A stretch of DNA of 64,000 bases from Fragum whitleyi (GCA_948146395.1 OX411559.1:934001-998000), one strand, 5' to 3'. Numbered from the stretch's first letter, positions 24,719-36,192 are shown. Notes: generated by a model not told the origin, from the sequence alone. Translations and numbers: made by a program.

Positions 24719-24833
24719 CCTGCGTTCAGGATGACAAAACGGTGCAAACCGTTTGCCAATTATACCCCGCTTTGCACGTGCAGGGTATGATAAACAAACT
24801 GTTTGTACCAGTTTTTCATCCTAAACACAGGAC
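24719..24833. mobile_element. Family D mini-MITE, copy 2
   Basis: About 115 bp with inverted ends CCCTGCGTTCAGGATGACAA and TTTTTCATCCTAAACACAGG. The inner motif TATACCCCGCTTTGCACGTG matches the other three copies. Confidence 0.7.
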
Positions 24834-24981
24834 TTTGTCATTTCTACCTATGTACCACAGAACATTGCGTGCATAATAAACACAAACAAAAGCCGAGTAT
24901 TATAAATAACTAAAAGCAAAAAGTTAAAGGTGCATTAGTTAGCTAAACTTTTACATGCTTGTGTGTTTTATTTAAAATTAC

Positions 24982-25017
24982 CTGTTGGGATTAAAGGTCC
25001 GTTACTAGGCGATGTGT
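24982..25017 (-). CDS. Candidate 36-nt cassette exon of the Shaw channel tail
   Basis: On the minus strand, acceptor CGTTCTATGTATTTAG precedes 36 bases that are open in phase 1 and end at donor CAACAG/GTAATTTT. The product, with the upstream G, is DTSPSNGPLIPTG. It is a multiple of three, so inclusion or skipping keeps the frame. It has the same phase 1 boundaries as the other exon candidates and a codon composition richer in C and G than the flanks. Assignment is inference; a stretch this short could arise by chance. Confidence 0.45.
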
Positions 25018-25860
25018 CTAAATACATAGAACGATTCAAACACCGGGTAAATAAAGAAATTTTTTATAAAAAAAATCTGTATTTCTTACGATATAGAGCA
25101 TTATTACATGTCAACAAATCCGGAAATAGATACATCCTGAAAGAACATTGATTCTGATAAAGAGCTAACCATTTTGTCAACAAATGAATATATATATATA
25201 TATATATAAATTTAGTTTTGTTCGAATTTAAAATGTGATAATCAGAGCAAGATAGAAATAAACATTTACATTATAACACGGACCCTAAATATATGTATAG
25301 TTATGATAACGTTTGTCTTTCCCACCATTTAATCGGTTATTCTTATCAAAACATAAATTGTGTTTAAAGAGTCTGTTTTCGGACAAATGTATTCTATAAA
25401 TGTAGACAGAAAATCAAATTGACAGTTGTCAAGATGTTAAGTCATTTTACATCGAAACCAAGCTTCAATCTACAAATGTAACAAATACATCGACATTTTG
25501 ATAGTATGGCAAGGAAAAATGATAAACATATAGCAGTTTAGTATATTGGCTACGACGTATAATATAACATGATTTATATAGAATTTAGAATATTCTACAT
25601 GTCGAAATGTTTGGTTAATTAGTATTGGTTTTTATTGATATATATTGAAAAGAGAAAAACCTACATTATATTTTATCATAAATGTATATTTATCCCTGTA
25701 TATATAAAGATTACCAAATGACCCGGCACTGACCTTATGCAAAGCATAAATTAATGTCGAATAAATAATTCTTCGTTCGGATTCCTTCATTTTCGAAGAT
25801 TTTCGGCTGTTTCCGTGAAGAAACAAATTCATAAAGGTTTTAATTTTGGCTCCATTATCT
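25018..25860. other. Spacer with a short (TA)n run
   Basis: AT-rich; a TA dinucleotide run lies at about 25187-25209. No gene recognised. Confidence 0.4.
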
Positions 25861-25945
25861 ACACGCAATAATGCGCGGTTCGGAAAAGATTGATGCGTTT
25901 GAATCTGACGATCTGAGTTCGAATCCCTCTTTCACCACTTTTTCT
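25861..25945 (+). other. tRNA-like B-box sequence upstream of the transposase gene
   Basis: GATCTGAGTTCGAATCCCTC contains a B-box-type GTTCGAATCC. A similar GATCGTGAGTTCGAGACTC lies on the opposite strand downstream of the transposase gene (27845-27870). They could be remnants of tRNA-derived repeats or form part of the element's inverted ends. Neither folds into a full tRNA by eye. Confidence 0.3.
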
Positions 25946-26050
25946 TGTTCCCCTTTTTCCTTTTTGGTCTTTTAGTAGCACGTTTGTCACGTGCAAGGTT
26001 AGATTTTTTTGTATAAGAGCCCCACGAATTTGGCCATTATTGCAAATAAA

Positions 26051-27638
26051 ATGACGAATGTGCAACCACGCCGACAATTGGGCTCAAGGGCAAAAGAGAT
26101 TATATACAATGTTTCGGAAAGGTTTCTGAGGACAGAGGGGCCATCGGCTTATTTGCAGGCAACTGCTGAGGCGACTGGTGTTTGCAGGAGGACCGTTTGT
26201 CAGATTCGGAAAGAGAAAAAGGATACAGGGCGTCTCCTGTCACCACAGCGAGACACAGACAGAGGAGCCTATAAACCGGTGGACGAGTTCGATAGGACAG
26301 TCATACGAGCCAAGATCGCTGAATTTTATACCGTCCGAAAACAGCTTCCAACATTACACATGCTTCACACCACTCTAAAGAATGATATAGATTTTTATGG
26401 AAGTATCACATCACTGCGGAGGATTATGAAGGAAATAGGATATCGCTGGATAAGGACGAGAGACAACAGAAAAGTGTTAACAGAGAGACAAAATATAGTG
26501 GACAAACGAATATCATTTTATAGACATTTAGAGAAAATCATTGAAAGAAGACTACAGCTGGTATATATAGATGAGACGTGGATCGACACTGCTTACACTG
26601 CACAAAAATGTTGGCAAGGACCTAATACACCGGGGATCATACCACCATGTAATAGGGGAAAACGTATCATAGTGGTGAACGCTGGGACCGTTGATGGGTT
26701 CGTCCCTGGAGCCTGCCTCATATATAAGGCCAAGAGCAGGACGGGTGACTATCATAGCGAGATGGATGGGGCGAATTTTAGCAGATGGAGAGAGGAAAGA
26801 CTGCTAGGAATATTGGATGAACCGAGTGTTATTGTGATGGACAACGCCTCATACCACTCGACCAGATCTGACAAATGCCCCACATCAAACACCAAGAAAG
26901 CTGATATACAGGTTAAAATGGTTTTGTTTGCTTAGCATTTCATAATAATACTAATAATAATTATAATAACAATAATAAGAAGAAGAAGAAGAAGAAGAAA
27001 AAGAAGAAAAAGAAGAAGAAGCTAGTTTGTTTAATGTATAACGACATGTTAGTTTTACGTAAAGAAACCTCGAAACTTTGAAAATATTCTTTTAATAAAT
27101 GTGTTTCTTCATTTTTCAGGAATGGTTAAAAAAGGAAGGAATAAGTTTCGAACCCACGATGTTGAGGCCCCAACTTCTACAGCTGGTCCGCATGAACAAG
27201 AAGGCTCCTGTGTATGCGGTGGATGATCTTATTCGATCGTATGGGCATGAGGTTCTTCGTCTTCCTCCGTACCACCCAGATTTTAATCCGATTGAATTAA
27301 TTTGGGTCAGCTGAAATACATTGTCAGGACCAGAAATGTTACCTTTAAGTAAGTTAATAAACTACCGCATGCTATATGCATAAATTGTTTTTATCGATAG
27401 ATCTATTGTTGTACTGTTTTCTCAAATTTCTTTCTCCATTCGCAGATATGATGATGTCCTACGACTGACAGAAGAAGCTATGACCGAGATAGGCCCAGAA
27501 AGATGGAGATCAGCTGTCAACCACGTACAAACACACATAGAAAAGTGTAAAGAGAGAGACAATTACATGGACCAACATATTGAGAGCATCCTCATAGACA
27601 TGAGAGACGGTACAGACTCTGAAGATGACATCGATTGA
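26051..27638 (+). pseudogene. DDE transposase gene (IS630-Tc1-mariner superfamily, long DD-E spacing), three exons, one frameshift
   Basis: Exons are 26051-26911, 27120-27348 and 27446-27638, joined at consensus sites (CAG/GTTAAA, TTTTTCAG/G, AA/GTAAGT, CGCAG/A), for about 427 residues. An N-terminal helix-turn-helix region (around ATAEATGVCRRTVCQI) precedes the catalytic core: first Asp in LVYIDETWIDT, second in VIVMDNASYHS, and Glu in PDFNPIELIW, with 81 residues between the second Asp and the Glu. That long spacing resembles the DD82E (Sailor) group; the assignment is inference. One base is missing at about 27306: the frame after IELIW hits TGA at 27312, while shifting by one restores QLKYIVRTRNVTFK and a normal C-terminus rich in acidic residues. 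The gene is thus probably inactive. The start codon could also be 26009; 26051 has A at -3. Intron 1 holds a GAA microsatellite. Confidence 0.8.
26978..27022. repeat. (GAA)n microsatellite in transposase intron 1
   Basis: AGAAGAAGAAGAAGAAGAAG continues with interruptions to about 27022. Confidence 0.9.
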
Positions 27639-27840
27639 ATGCCATTGTTTTGAAATCCATTTTTTGTAAATATAGATTGAGAATAAAATGCTTGAATGTC
27701 AAATACGAAAAAAAGAGAACAAAATAAAAAAGTAACACTATGAAAAAATAGTTTAAAATACATACACGTTGAAAGAATATTAGTATATATAAAATTAAGG
27801 TAATAATCAAGTGCAATAAAAAACATATAAAATATTAAAG

Positions 27841-27908
27841 ACCTATGCGAGTCTCGAACTCACGATCTTCAACATACAAGTAACTCGCTTAGCGTAATGA
27901 CATAAGTC
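27841..27908 (-). other. tRNA-like sequence downstream of the transposase gene
   Basis: On the minus strand, TTACGCTAAGCGAGTTACTT resembles an A-box region and GATCGTGAGTTCGAGACTC a B-box region. The acceptor and anticodon stems do not pair by eye, so I do not call it a tRNA gene. It is inverted relative to the similar motif at 25911-25930. Confidence 0.3.
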
Positions 27909-28081
27909 CAATCTACAGTGACGAAAGCATAATTAAACTCTTTAAATCGATATTTTTTCGTCGGTAAAAAACGAATATACCCGAAGCTATTTTTTATCCA
28001 ACTTGTGACGTTAATAATTTATGGTAATAGAGGTTAAGCTGCGCTAGGTCAATTGGCAACCGTAATATTTATGCAATATTT

Positions 28082-28317
28082 TTATATGTAGTACAACGCT
28101 TTATACACGGTAATACTGGGGTATGCTTTCTGACCTTTTTCAACCCCCTTATTTATCTCTGAATTAGGTGTAACTAGTTGACCAGTGACTAGTGTTTGTG
28201 CTTTGTCTTCCGATTTTGGTTCCTTTTGTATTAGTGGGATCTTGTCACCTAGGCCAGATTTGCCCGTGTTTTCTACTATTGCTTTCGTCAATATCTTTCT
28301 CCTTGTAAACGTTGAAG
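28082..28317 (-). CDS. Candidate alternative last exon (or long internal exon) of the Shaw channel tail
   Basis: On the minus strand, acceptor CATACACAATAAG precedes a frame open in phase 1 for 77 residues to TAA at 28082-28084. The product begins (A)STFTRRKILTKAIVENTG, is Lys- and Glu-rich, contains KIPLIQKEPKSEDK and ends VYKALYYI. The acceptor joins in exactly the phase used by the channel's other exons, with an in-frame TAA just upstream of it, so the reading frame begins at this acceptor. The pyrimidine tract is modest. A weak donor inside (GAAAAAG/GTCAGA, exon end 28135) would make a phase 1 to phase 1 internal exon of 183 bases. I do not recognise the peptide, and it could belong to something else. 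Confidence 0.35.
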
Positions 28318-29760
28318 CTTATTGTGTATGAATTGAAACATATTTAATAAACCATCATGAAACGTTAAAGACTTGACTTTTAGATAAAACAATATTCTCT
28401 GTTGACCCTTTCTATATTTCTTATGAAAGTACATTGTATAAAAAAAAAACAATCCACTACACTACACCTATAAAAGAAAACGATTTTCAGTGAAAAGATA
28501 GACGAATTCGCAAATGTGAAAATAAAAAAGCAAAAACTAAGACAGAAAAATTTGTATTTTTGAACTAGTTAGAACAATGGCAATGAAAGAGAATTTTTGT
28601 AAAATCATATTACACCAAGACATTTCCTTATCACAATTCACTTTTAAGCTGGCTTTAAATAATTATCAACATTTTCCTATGACGTAAGATATCAACAAAA
28701 TGAGATCCTAACATAATTTACTACAATTAACACTTAAGGTTTTGTTGCTTGAAATACGAATTGAAATAAGATTTGACAATAAGACACTGTTTTGTTACAA
28801 CATTTATTACTGTAAAAAGAGAGCTGAATTGTAAATATTAAAAGAATTCACGTATGCAAAGTAAATAGAGTAACGGTGTTTATGAGTATTTGTGTTCTAA
28901 TAGAAAATCTACGGTTTGTACTTTAAATAAAATAACAATCTACAATGATTTGTGTCAACCGACAACATATACACTTTATTACGAGATTTACCAGAATAAA
29001 TCTTCAATTTGCAATAGCACTATCTTTCACACTTTTTTATTATTTCTTTGCCCTTATACATAATCTCAGAAATCGGCAAGCTTTTTGTACCTTTTGTTGT
29101 TGATGTTGCCTTTACTTTGAATGTTTGTTAATTGTTCACTTCTTTCGTTGTTATGGCTTCGCGCATACATTCCATTAAGCACGTCTAGCTAGAATATGTA
29201 GCTAAATGTATACATGCAAAACGGAGAACATTGATGTGATCTAAAAATGACAGCTCTCTTTTTACCAGTATTTTAATGTTTACAATATACGTGATTTTGT
29301 ACCTTGACTAGGAAAAGATTTTCTTCCGGGTGGAAATTTTCCGTCGGCTAAAACGACAACAAAAATGTTTCATTTTCTCAAGTTTGCGACCGAATTCTAA
29401 CTCAGAGGCATATATAAAAATTAATTTTGGGTTTAAAAAAATCTTGAAAAATCAATTAATTTTATTGATAATTTATACAATAATTTGCATCATTGTATTA
29501 ATTTTCTACTTAATTCTATGATACATATCTATTTTGATATGCGAATTCAGATAGGTAGATTTCATTGTATTGCTTCTTTGAGGTGAAGTACAATCTAACT
29601 GTTTTGCTTCGTATTTACTCAAAGTAAGAATTAAACAAAATATGAAAAAAAAAACACTATTCCCATCGTTTTAATTAGACGAATAAAAAATAGAAAAAAA
29701 TAATATACTGTTTTTGTACATGCAAAAATATCTACTTACTAGAAACACTAGATAACTAAA
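28318..29760. other. No recognised feature
   Basis: AT-rich spacer, probably intronic. No repeat copies or exons recognised. Confidence 0.4.
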
Positions 29761-31005
29761 ACAAGAGGACCAAGATGGTCCTAGATCGCTCACCTGAGTC
29801 TCTTTGACCCCTGGGACATCACATTTATTAGATAGGTAGATGTCAAAAAGAAGATAATTGCCTAAGATCAATACCATGGAACGTTTTCAGCGAAGAACAA
29901 GACAGGTATGCCTTTTTGCTCTTTGATTCTATGTAAAAAGGGATGCACCCGGGTTGACCCAAAATGTGACCCCAGGGATTGATATGAACAAACTTGGAAG
30001 AGGTCCATTAGATGATGCTACATACAAATATGAAAGCTGTTTGCCTTCTGGTTTCAGAAAAGATTTTTGAAGATTTTCATATTTTCACCAATCATGCTCA
30101 GATGAATTAAAAGGGATGCGCCCGGGTGGAGCCCAAATATGACCCAAGGGTCTGGAATTGAACAATTTTGGTAGGGGCCAACTACATGATGCTACATTAA
30201 AAAAAAAGGCAGTGTGTCCTCTGGTTTCGATTAAAGAACATTTTAAAATATTTATGCTCTTTGATTCTTTGTAAAAAGGGTTGCGCCCGGGTGGAGTCCA
30301 AGTTTGATCCCAGAGTCTTGATTTGAACAAACTTGGTAGAGGTCCACTAGATGATGCTACATACCAAATATGAAAGCTGTCTGCCTACTGGTTTAAGAAA
30401 AGAAGATTTTTGAAGATTTTCATTTTTTACCCTTCGTGCTCAAAACAGATAAAGGGATGCACCCGTGCAAAGCCCAAATATGACCCAAGGGTCTTGATAT
30501 GAACAAACTTGGTAGAGGCCCACTAGATGATGCTACATACCAAATATGAAAGTTGTCAGCCATTTGGTTTCAGAGAAGAAGATTTTTAAAGATTTTCGCT
30601 CTTCGATTCTATGTAAAAAGGGTTGGGTCCGAGCAAAGCCCAAATATGACCCCAGGGTCTTGATATGAACAAACTTGGTAGAGGTCCACTAGATAATGCT
30701 ACATACCAAATATGAAAGCTGTCTGCCTTCTGGTTTCAGAGAAGAAGATTTTTAAAGATTTTCATATTTTCACCCTTTTTGTTAAGGGTAAAGGGAAAGT
30801 CAAGGGTAGATTTCATTTATTTGAACACCTTTGGTAGAGCTTGACCCAAGGAACATCCCTGCCAAGTTTCATCAAGATTGGCCCACCGGTTTAGGATGAG
30901 AAGATGTTAAGAAATTGTGGACGACGGACGACGCACGACGGACGACGCACGACTGACGACGCACGACGGACATTCTACGATCTCAATAGCTCACCTTAGC
31001 TAAAA
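29761..31005. mobile_element. Pearl/HINE-like element with about five tandem core units, copy 1
   Basis: Begins ACAAGAGGACCAAGATGGTC, a small palindrome (AGGACC ... GGTCCT). The body holds core units of about 165-175 bp, each starting near GTAAAAAGGGATGC and containing GATATGAACAAACTTGG and GATGATGCTACATAC, at about 29935, 30110, 30275, 30450 and 30615. A GACGACGGACGACGCACGAC microsatellite at about 30920-30970 precedes the 3' end, which reads CTCAATAGCTCACC then TTAGCTAAAA. This order (5' end, tandem cores, ACGG-type microsatellite, 3' end) is that described for bivalve Pearl and Helitron-associated HINE repeats; the family name is from memory. Confidence 0.75.
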
Positions 31006-31103
31006 ATAAGATTCCAATAATCTATCTTACTAATTATCGAAGATGAATTGAAGGATGTCATTAAAGGGCCAGGCCCTTGTTTTGGAATTACCCATCTAAT
31101 GCT

Positions 31104-31310
31104 TCAGTGAACAATATCGTTTGATTGACAAGGTGAGGATTTTTTAATGAAATCGATTGAGAGGGGGGGGGGGGTAGTTATTATTTGAAATTATAGGGAT
31201 GTTTACCAATCTCGCTTATTTTGCTCTTGATGATCAAAAAATAATATGTTTTACCCTCCTTTGATAAAATATGTAATGAATTTTTATAAATTCCTCAAAA
31301 ACCAACCACA
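31104..31310. mobile_element. Family A MITE, decayed left part
   Basis: CAATATCGTTTGATTGACAA then GGTGAGGATTTTTTAATG resembles a diverged left TIR, followed by a broken palindrome (CAATCTCGCTTATTTTGCTC and ACCCTCCTTTGA). A poly-G run lies near 31153-31164. It directly precedes a better copy. Confidence 0.4.
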
Positions 31311-31324
31311 CGCATATATTTTCA

Positions 31325-32024
31325 TACAATTAAAACATAGTGAAATTGATAAGATCAATGATTTTGAAATGCAATTGAATGAGCGATAGAGCGAGTTTTG
31401 AGTGATGGGAGGTAATCCAATATCGTTAATTTTGATCAAAATAAACAAAACTAGCGCTATTAAGTACCTGCATTTAATGAAAAATCGCACGTTTCTGTTT
31501 GCAAGTTCGTGTGGACCAATCTGGCACTTTAAAATCGATTGATTTGAATAAAACGCTGATTGCCAGCCCGATTAGCTCAGTTGGTAGAGCACCGGACTTC
31601 AAAACCATTGAAGTTCGACCTCGTGGGTTCGATTCCCGGGCTGGTACACTAACAACAACTAATTGTCTTTCGGATTAGACGTTAAACCGAGGCCCCGTGA
31701 GACGGTGCTTTACACCGAGCACGTTAAAGAACCATGGCGGATCTCAGCAGTAGTTTCGTCATGTATCCTTGCACTATCCCCCGTAACAACTTACCGTCTT
31801 CTGGGGGCGTCGCTCATATGGGCATGTGCTACGGAAGCGACGATAAATAAACGGACATACACACACACAAAACGCTGATGATCTTGAACGATTTCAAAAT
31901 GATTTCAAATAATTTTGGAGCGTTTTTGATCGATTTAAATGAGTGTTTGGAATAAACGATTGGAATGATGAGAGAGCGATTTAAAGTAATTTTGATCGAG
32001 ATGTTAATTAAAAGACGTTAATAG
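31325..32024. mobile_element. Family A MITE interrupted by a SINE
   Basis: The left end reads TACAATTAAAACATAGTGAA and the palindrome (GGGAGGTAATCCAATATCG ...) lies at about 31406-31470. The right arm resumes after the SINE at GATCTTGAACGATTTC and runs through GAGTGTTTGGAATAAACG. The right TIR is eroded (AAAGACGTTAATAGC). Without the SINE the copy would be about 380 bp. Confidence 0.75.
31550..31879 (+). mobile_element. MetaSINE-like tRNA-derived SINE with 11-bp TSD
   Basis: The element occupies about 31561-31868, flanked by perfect AAAACGCTGAT repeats (31550-31560 and 31869-31879). Its head is tRNA-derived: A box TAGCTCAGTTGG at about 31573, B box GGTTCGATTCC at 31626-31636, ends CCAGCCCG and CGGGCTGG. 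The body contains TTCGGATTAGACGTTAAACC then GAGGCCCCGTG (about 31669-31697), which matches what I recall of the central domain of MetaSINEs. The tail is AT-rich and ends in ACACACACAC. The anticodon-stem bases no longer pair, so it is not a functional tRNA. Confidence 0.85.
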
Positions 32025-32098
32025 CTTTAGGGGTTATAACTTCCAAGAAAGGCGAGGAAGATCAATGTGAAAAAATACCACACATTTTGGAACTTGTA

Positions 32099-32529
32099 CG
32101 TTTAGTTACGTCGTGTAATTGATATTCATCTTGATCAAAACCATTCTAAATCACTCGCTTAGTCCTCCATTCCTTCATTCCAAACACTCACTCAAACCAT
32201 TCAAAATGTCACTGAAGAAAATAGAATCAATAACGCTTTTCAAAATGAATAAAGCTAAATAAAACACATTTGTCTGGTATAAATGCAACTGTAAACGTCT
32301 GATAGGTCCTTGAAGAAATAGGAATGAATATATAGAACTTATTAATGCATATTCTGTGAAAAGGGAGGTAATAAATTTCGCTAGTTTTATTCATTCTGAA
32401 CAAAATCTGCGATACTTGATTACCTCCAATTAAAATCACTCAAACTCGCTTCGCACACTCATTCAGTTGCTTTCCGAAATGTTTTAAAAAATCATTCATT
32501 TTGTAAATTTCACGATGCTGTTTACTGTA
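32099..32529. mobile_element. Family A MITE, full-length
   Basis: Left end TTTAGTTACGTCGTGTAATT (eroded) and right end AAATTTCACGATGCTGTTTA then CTGTA. The palindrome is at about 32361-32428. Confidence 0.8.
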
Positions 32530-33137
32530 CGTCAAAAGGTTAAGAATGATACAACAACCAGAAGCACCTTTTCTATCTACCATACGTTTAATATGGCCCT
32601 ACGAAAAAGGGCTCATTTCAATTTTGAGCTATAATGTCAACCTATTCGGAAGAAAAGCGTCTTCGTTTAGTTACACCAAAACGCAGTGCTTATATCCAAG
32701 ATGGTGCAATAATAAACGTTTCAGGATGAAGGGTCTTAAATAAATTTGTGATTTTGTGCTTTAATTATATAAAACCTAGGATCCCACAACATAAGTCTAG
32801 ATTTCTGGTACAAGATTTGTTTTCAGCACTTTGACTTTTTATTTTTTGTACCCAGCATGTTATTATTTAATTTCAAGAGACTTTTTTCAAACTACATAAT
32901 TAGTGTAAAGATTACATTCCATGCACAGTTTAATTTTTGGAAGATAACAATGGGAGTAAGCATGCAAATCTTAAATTTATCATTATACATTATTTTCCTT
33001 TGACCTTGAATTAAAGGAAGGGCAAAATACAAGTACACATCCTAATCTTCTGTAAGCCAAAAGAATGAAAAATCAACAATTCCACATTAAAGGGCTAATG
33101 ATCAACGTACAGAAACACTGAAGTACTTTGCACACAC
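32530..33137. other. No recognised feature
   Basis: AT-rich spacer between a family A copy and a HINE-like fragment. Confidence 0.4.
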
Positions 33138-33420
33138 GGTTTTAATGATGCTACATGCCAAATATGAAAGCTCTTGGTCTAAGGGTAAGGGGGGGAGAAA
33201 TGACATCCAGGGTCATGCACGGATTCCAACTACGTAAAATATTTGAAAGTGCTTGACCAAAGAAAAAACCGAGAAGTTTGGTTGTCTGATCTAATGGAAG
33301 ATTTTTTTTTTAAATTGTTGACGTATGGACAAACAGACTGATAAACGGATGTAAGGATACCGGACATTGATCAATGACGATTGCTCAGCTTGAGCGCTTC
33401 ATGTTCAGGTGAGCTAAAAC
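33138..33420. repeat. Pearl/HINE-like fragment
   Basis: Holds GATGCTACATGCCAAATATG then AAAGCTC from the core unit and the 3' end CTCAGCTTGAGCGCTTCATG then TTCAGGTGAGCTAAAA. The tandem cores and the microsatellite are missing or eroded. Confidence 0.65.
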
Positions 33421-34882
33421 CCACTAGAATGTTTTATCCGAAAATGCTCAAGTAAATACCGTCTAGATAATCCTAGTCAAAACGACAATTAAGATTTTAG
33501 CATGTATATATTCCGCTCTCAAAATTTAAGACAAGGGAATTATTTTTCTCTTCTTCTTACAAAACGTCATCTCAGAAAATCAGATTATGAAATAATTCGG
33601 GTTTAGGGTGGTTGTCAAGAAGTCAATTAATGTCAAAGTAATTTTTATTGGGATGAAAATAACATAAACCAGAATAGAGAAACTATACAAATCTCAAAAA
33701 TAATAATAAATAAGAAATCAGAAAGACAGAAAATACGTTAACGAAACATTCAGAAGGGCCTTATATTAAAACTTCTTGTAATTTACAAATCACAGCTGGC
33801 AATCAATCAATCGATTGATAATTCAAAACACTCAATTATAATGAAATAACCAGTGAACTACGAAATTTTCCGCCTCTTCTTTAAAATATTTTCATAGTGT
33901 GTGTGACTCAAAAGTCAAAATTACATGGGGTGTAAAGGTAGCCCTTTTCAAAACCAATATGTCATCCTAAAACCAAGACTGTTTATTGATGAGATACGTT
34001 TTGAACCATTTGAATGAATACATTTAGATATATGGAACGGATAGACAAACGTACACATTCTCTGACTTCGTTCCTTCTCTGGGAAACACGACTAATTCTC
34101 TTCTATTCCATATGTTACGTGCATATTTTTACAGCTTTTTTGTTGATTTCATAAGGCGTCTAGCGACACAACAAATATGACGTTTTAATTTGAAATGCAT
34201 AGAAAAGCTCGTTGACAGTACGGTTAAGCAAGTCTATATTAACTTAAACCTGATCGTCTTCTGCGCTCAAAGGTTGTTAAGTGGGAGACTCAAAATATCT
34301 GTTCAAATAACTAAATATATTTTTTGAAGAAATAACTTTCATTGGACTAAATGCTTAAGATGTAAATGAGTTTTTATTTTCTGAAAGATAGAACTTAACC
34401 AAACATATATCGAATGATAGAATACAACAAATTAAGACAACAACTCATGATTTATTTCCACTTTCAAAAGCACCTTTTGCCATTCATGTTTATAAACCGA
34501 TTTATTAAAAAAAACAAGTGTTTCATTCCCAATCACTTGAAGAAATACCTTTTTCGAGCTAAAAATGCCTATTTTGTTTTGTAAGGCATTTACAGATTAC
34601 ATTATAATCACTATTATTTTCTGTATATCATTTGTTTCAAAAGGTGTCTTTGAAAATGATAAACTGTTAATCCTCATCACACTATTCAAGACAAACGTAT
34701 TTCTGACGGACAGAAAATACTATGATCGGCATGTACAGACGTGCATTCTGATCACATCCTTCTCTGTCTTATTTTTGTCAATATGGGAGGATAGGTAAAG
34801 CTTTTTCTAGAATGGTTTAAATACTGTTAAATGAAAAATTTGCTAGAAATTGAGCAGAATAAGGATTGTTAAGTTATTTTAC
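33421..34882. other. Candidate intron, no recognised feature
   Basis: AT-rich. A 77-codon plus-strand frame at 34565-34798 looks hydrophobic but has no recognisable domain. Confidence 0.35.
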
Positions 34883-34924
34883 CTATTGACGGTCTTTTCT
34901 TCATACCCGACGAAGGATCGCCAG
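34883..34924 (-). CDS. Candidate 42-nt cassette exon with KKRPSI motif
   Basis: On the minus strand, acceptor TTTGTCATGTTTAATAG precedes 42 bases open in phase 1 and ending at donor TCAATAG/GTAAAAT. The product is (A)GDPSSGMKKRPSIG. It resembles the 39-nt exon at 36193-36231 (GDAPPIVKKRPSLG) both in protein and in DNA (AAGAAAAGACC shared), and more weakly the one at 38230-38268. KKRPS matches a basic-directed (PKA-type) phosphorylation consensus; that role is inference. Homology to its neighbour supports it as a real exon. Confidence 0.6.
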
Positions 34925-35038
34925 CTATTAAACATGACAAACATACAGGTTACATACATAAAGAGTAAGCAATGGATACAGAGCGAGAACATATATGTGT
35001 CCCTTCACGCAAAAAAGCCACCACCTTGGTAAAATGAA

Positions 35039-35655
35039 CAAGAGGCCTTACAGGGCCTTATCGCTCCTTTGGCTTTAATATCTCCAGACTGTGATAAAAC
35101 AAAACTTACTTTCACTGAAGTGTCTTTATATATTTTTTTTTTTTGTAATGATTTTTCTAGGTCTGGCCCACATTGCACCAAAAAGAATTAATCACCATTA
35201 ATTTGCATGCCCTTTACCAATTTTCCTACCAACATAAAGGTGATTTCAATAAGTCGATCATTCTTATCATTTTCGGGGAAAATTTAAGTAAAGAGTCTTT
35301 CATACCAAGATTCAATGAATTAGTCAAGTTGAATAGGAGTAAATGATCTTTAGCGATTTCAAAGTGAAAATAATACCCACCCTGCAAAACCCACATTTTT
35401 GGGTCCATCACAAGGTTGTGACCAATTGAAGAAAAGGTGCATCCAAGGAATATTCGTGCTTGGTTTCATTGAAGTTGACCAAGAAGTGTGGGGAGGAGAA
35501 GATTTTTAAAGATTTTACAGTGAAAATAAACCACGCCCACATCTAGGGGACAATCAAAATTCAAGTAGAGGTTGGCCCTCATTCATGCCAGACGCACAGA
35601 CAACGGAAACACCGCCATGACAATAGCTTGCTGACCTTCAGCCAGTGGAGCTAAA
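35039..35655. repeat. Diverged Pearl/HINE-like element
   Basis: Starts ACAAGAGGCCTTACAGGGCC then TTATCGCTCC, a palindromic start like that of the long elements, and ends TAGCTTGCTGACC then TTCAGCCAGTGGAGCTAAAA. Inside are CCAAGGAATATTCGTGCTTG then GTTTCATTGAAG and GGACAATC, the usual 3' region. Only one core-like unit is seen. Confidence 0.55.
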
Positions 35656-36192
35656 ATTGATTGGGTTAAGCAGGAATCTACGATTGGTGGCATTTCGAAG
35701 ATAGACCAGTAGTAGCAGGTTCATGCCAACGAATTGGATAGTCTGACCAGGATTGGTACTTTTCGGACTTAAAAATGGTATTTGTTTGCGTGCAGGTTAC
35801 ACATCATTTATAAACAGGAACACAATGACAGTAAGTGTTTAAATCTTGTGAGTTACAATGACTATAAATTTTTACATTGCGAAGTTAAATAATACATTTG
35901 TTGTTTTCTTTTTATAAGTTTATGTTTAAAAAAAGTGTTTTTCATCGAAATATAATGTATTCCGACACATATGCTTTTTTGCCAATATGATAAGAAATAT
36001 TTCTTGTGTATATAGTTTTTTATAATTTTTTTTATTGTATGAATCGGCTGTTTGGGAAAATTTAAACTATTTTTTCTGTAAAATGTAAAGTTGTAATGGA
36101 ACGACAATAGATTAGCATGTATAAGAAAGTGATCTACATTTAAATTGAGTAAAAAGTGAAAATAGATCTACAATAAAACATATAAAGCATAC

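Noticed and set aside
31563..31646. tRNA gene with TCA anticodon
   Set aside because: The A and B boxes are clear, but the anticodon stem does not pair and a MetaSINE-like body follows between target duplications, so it is a SINE head.
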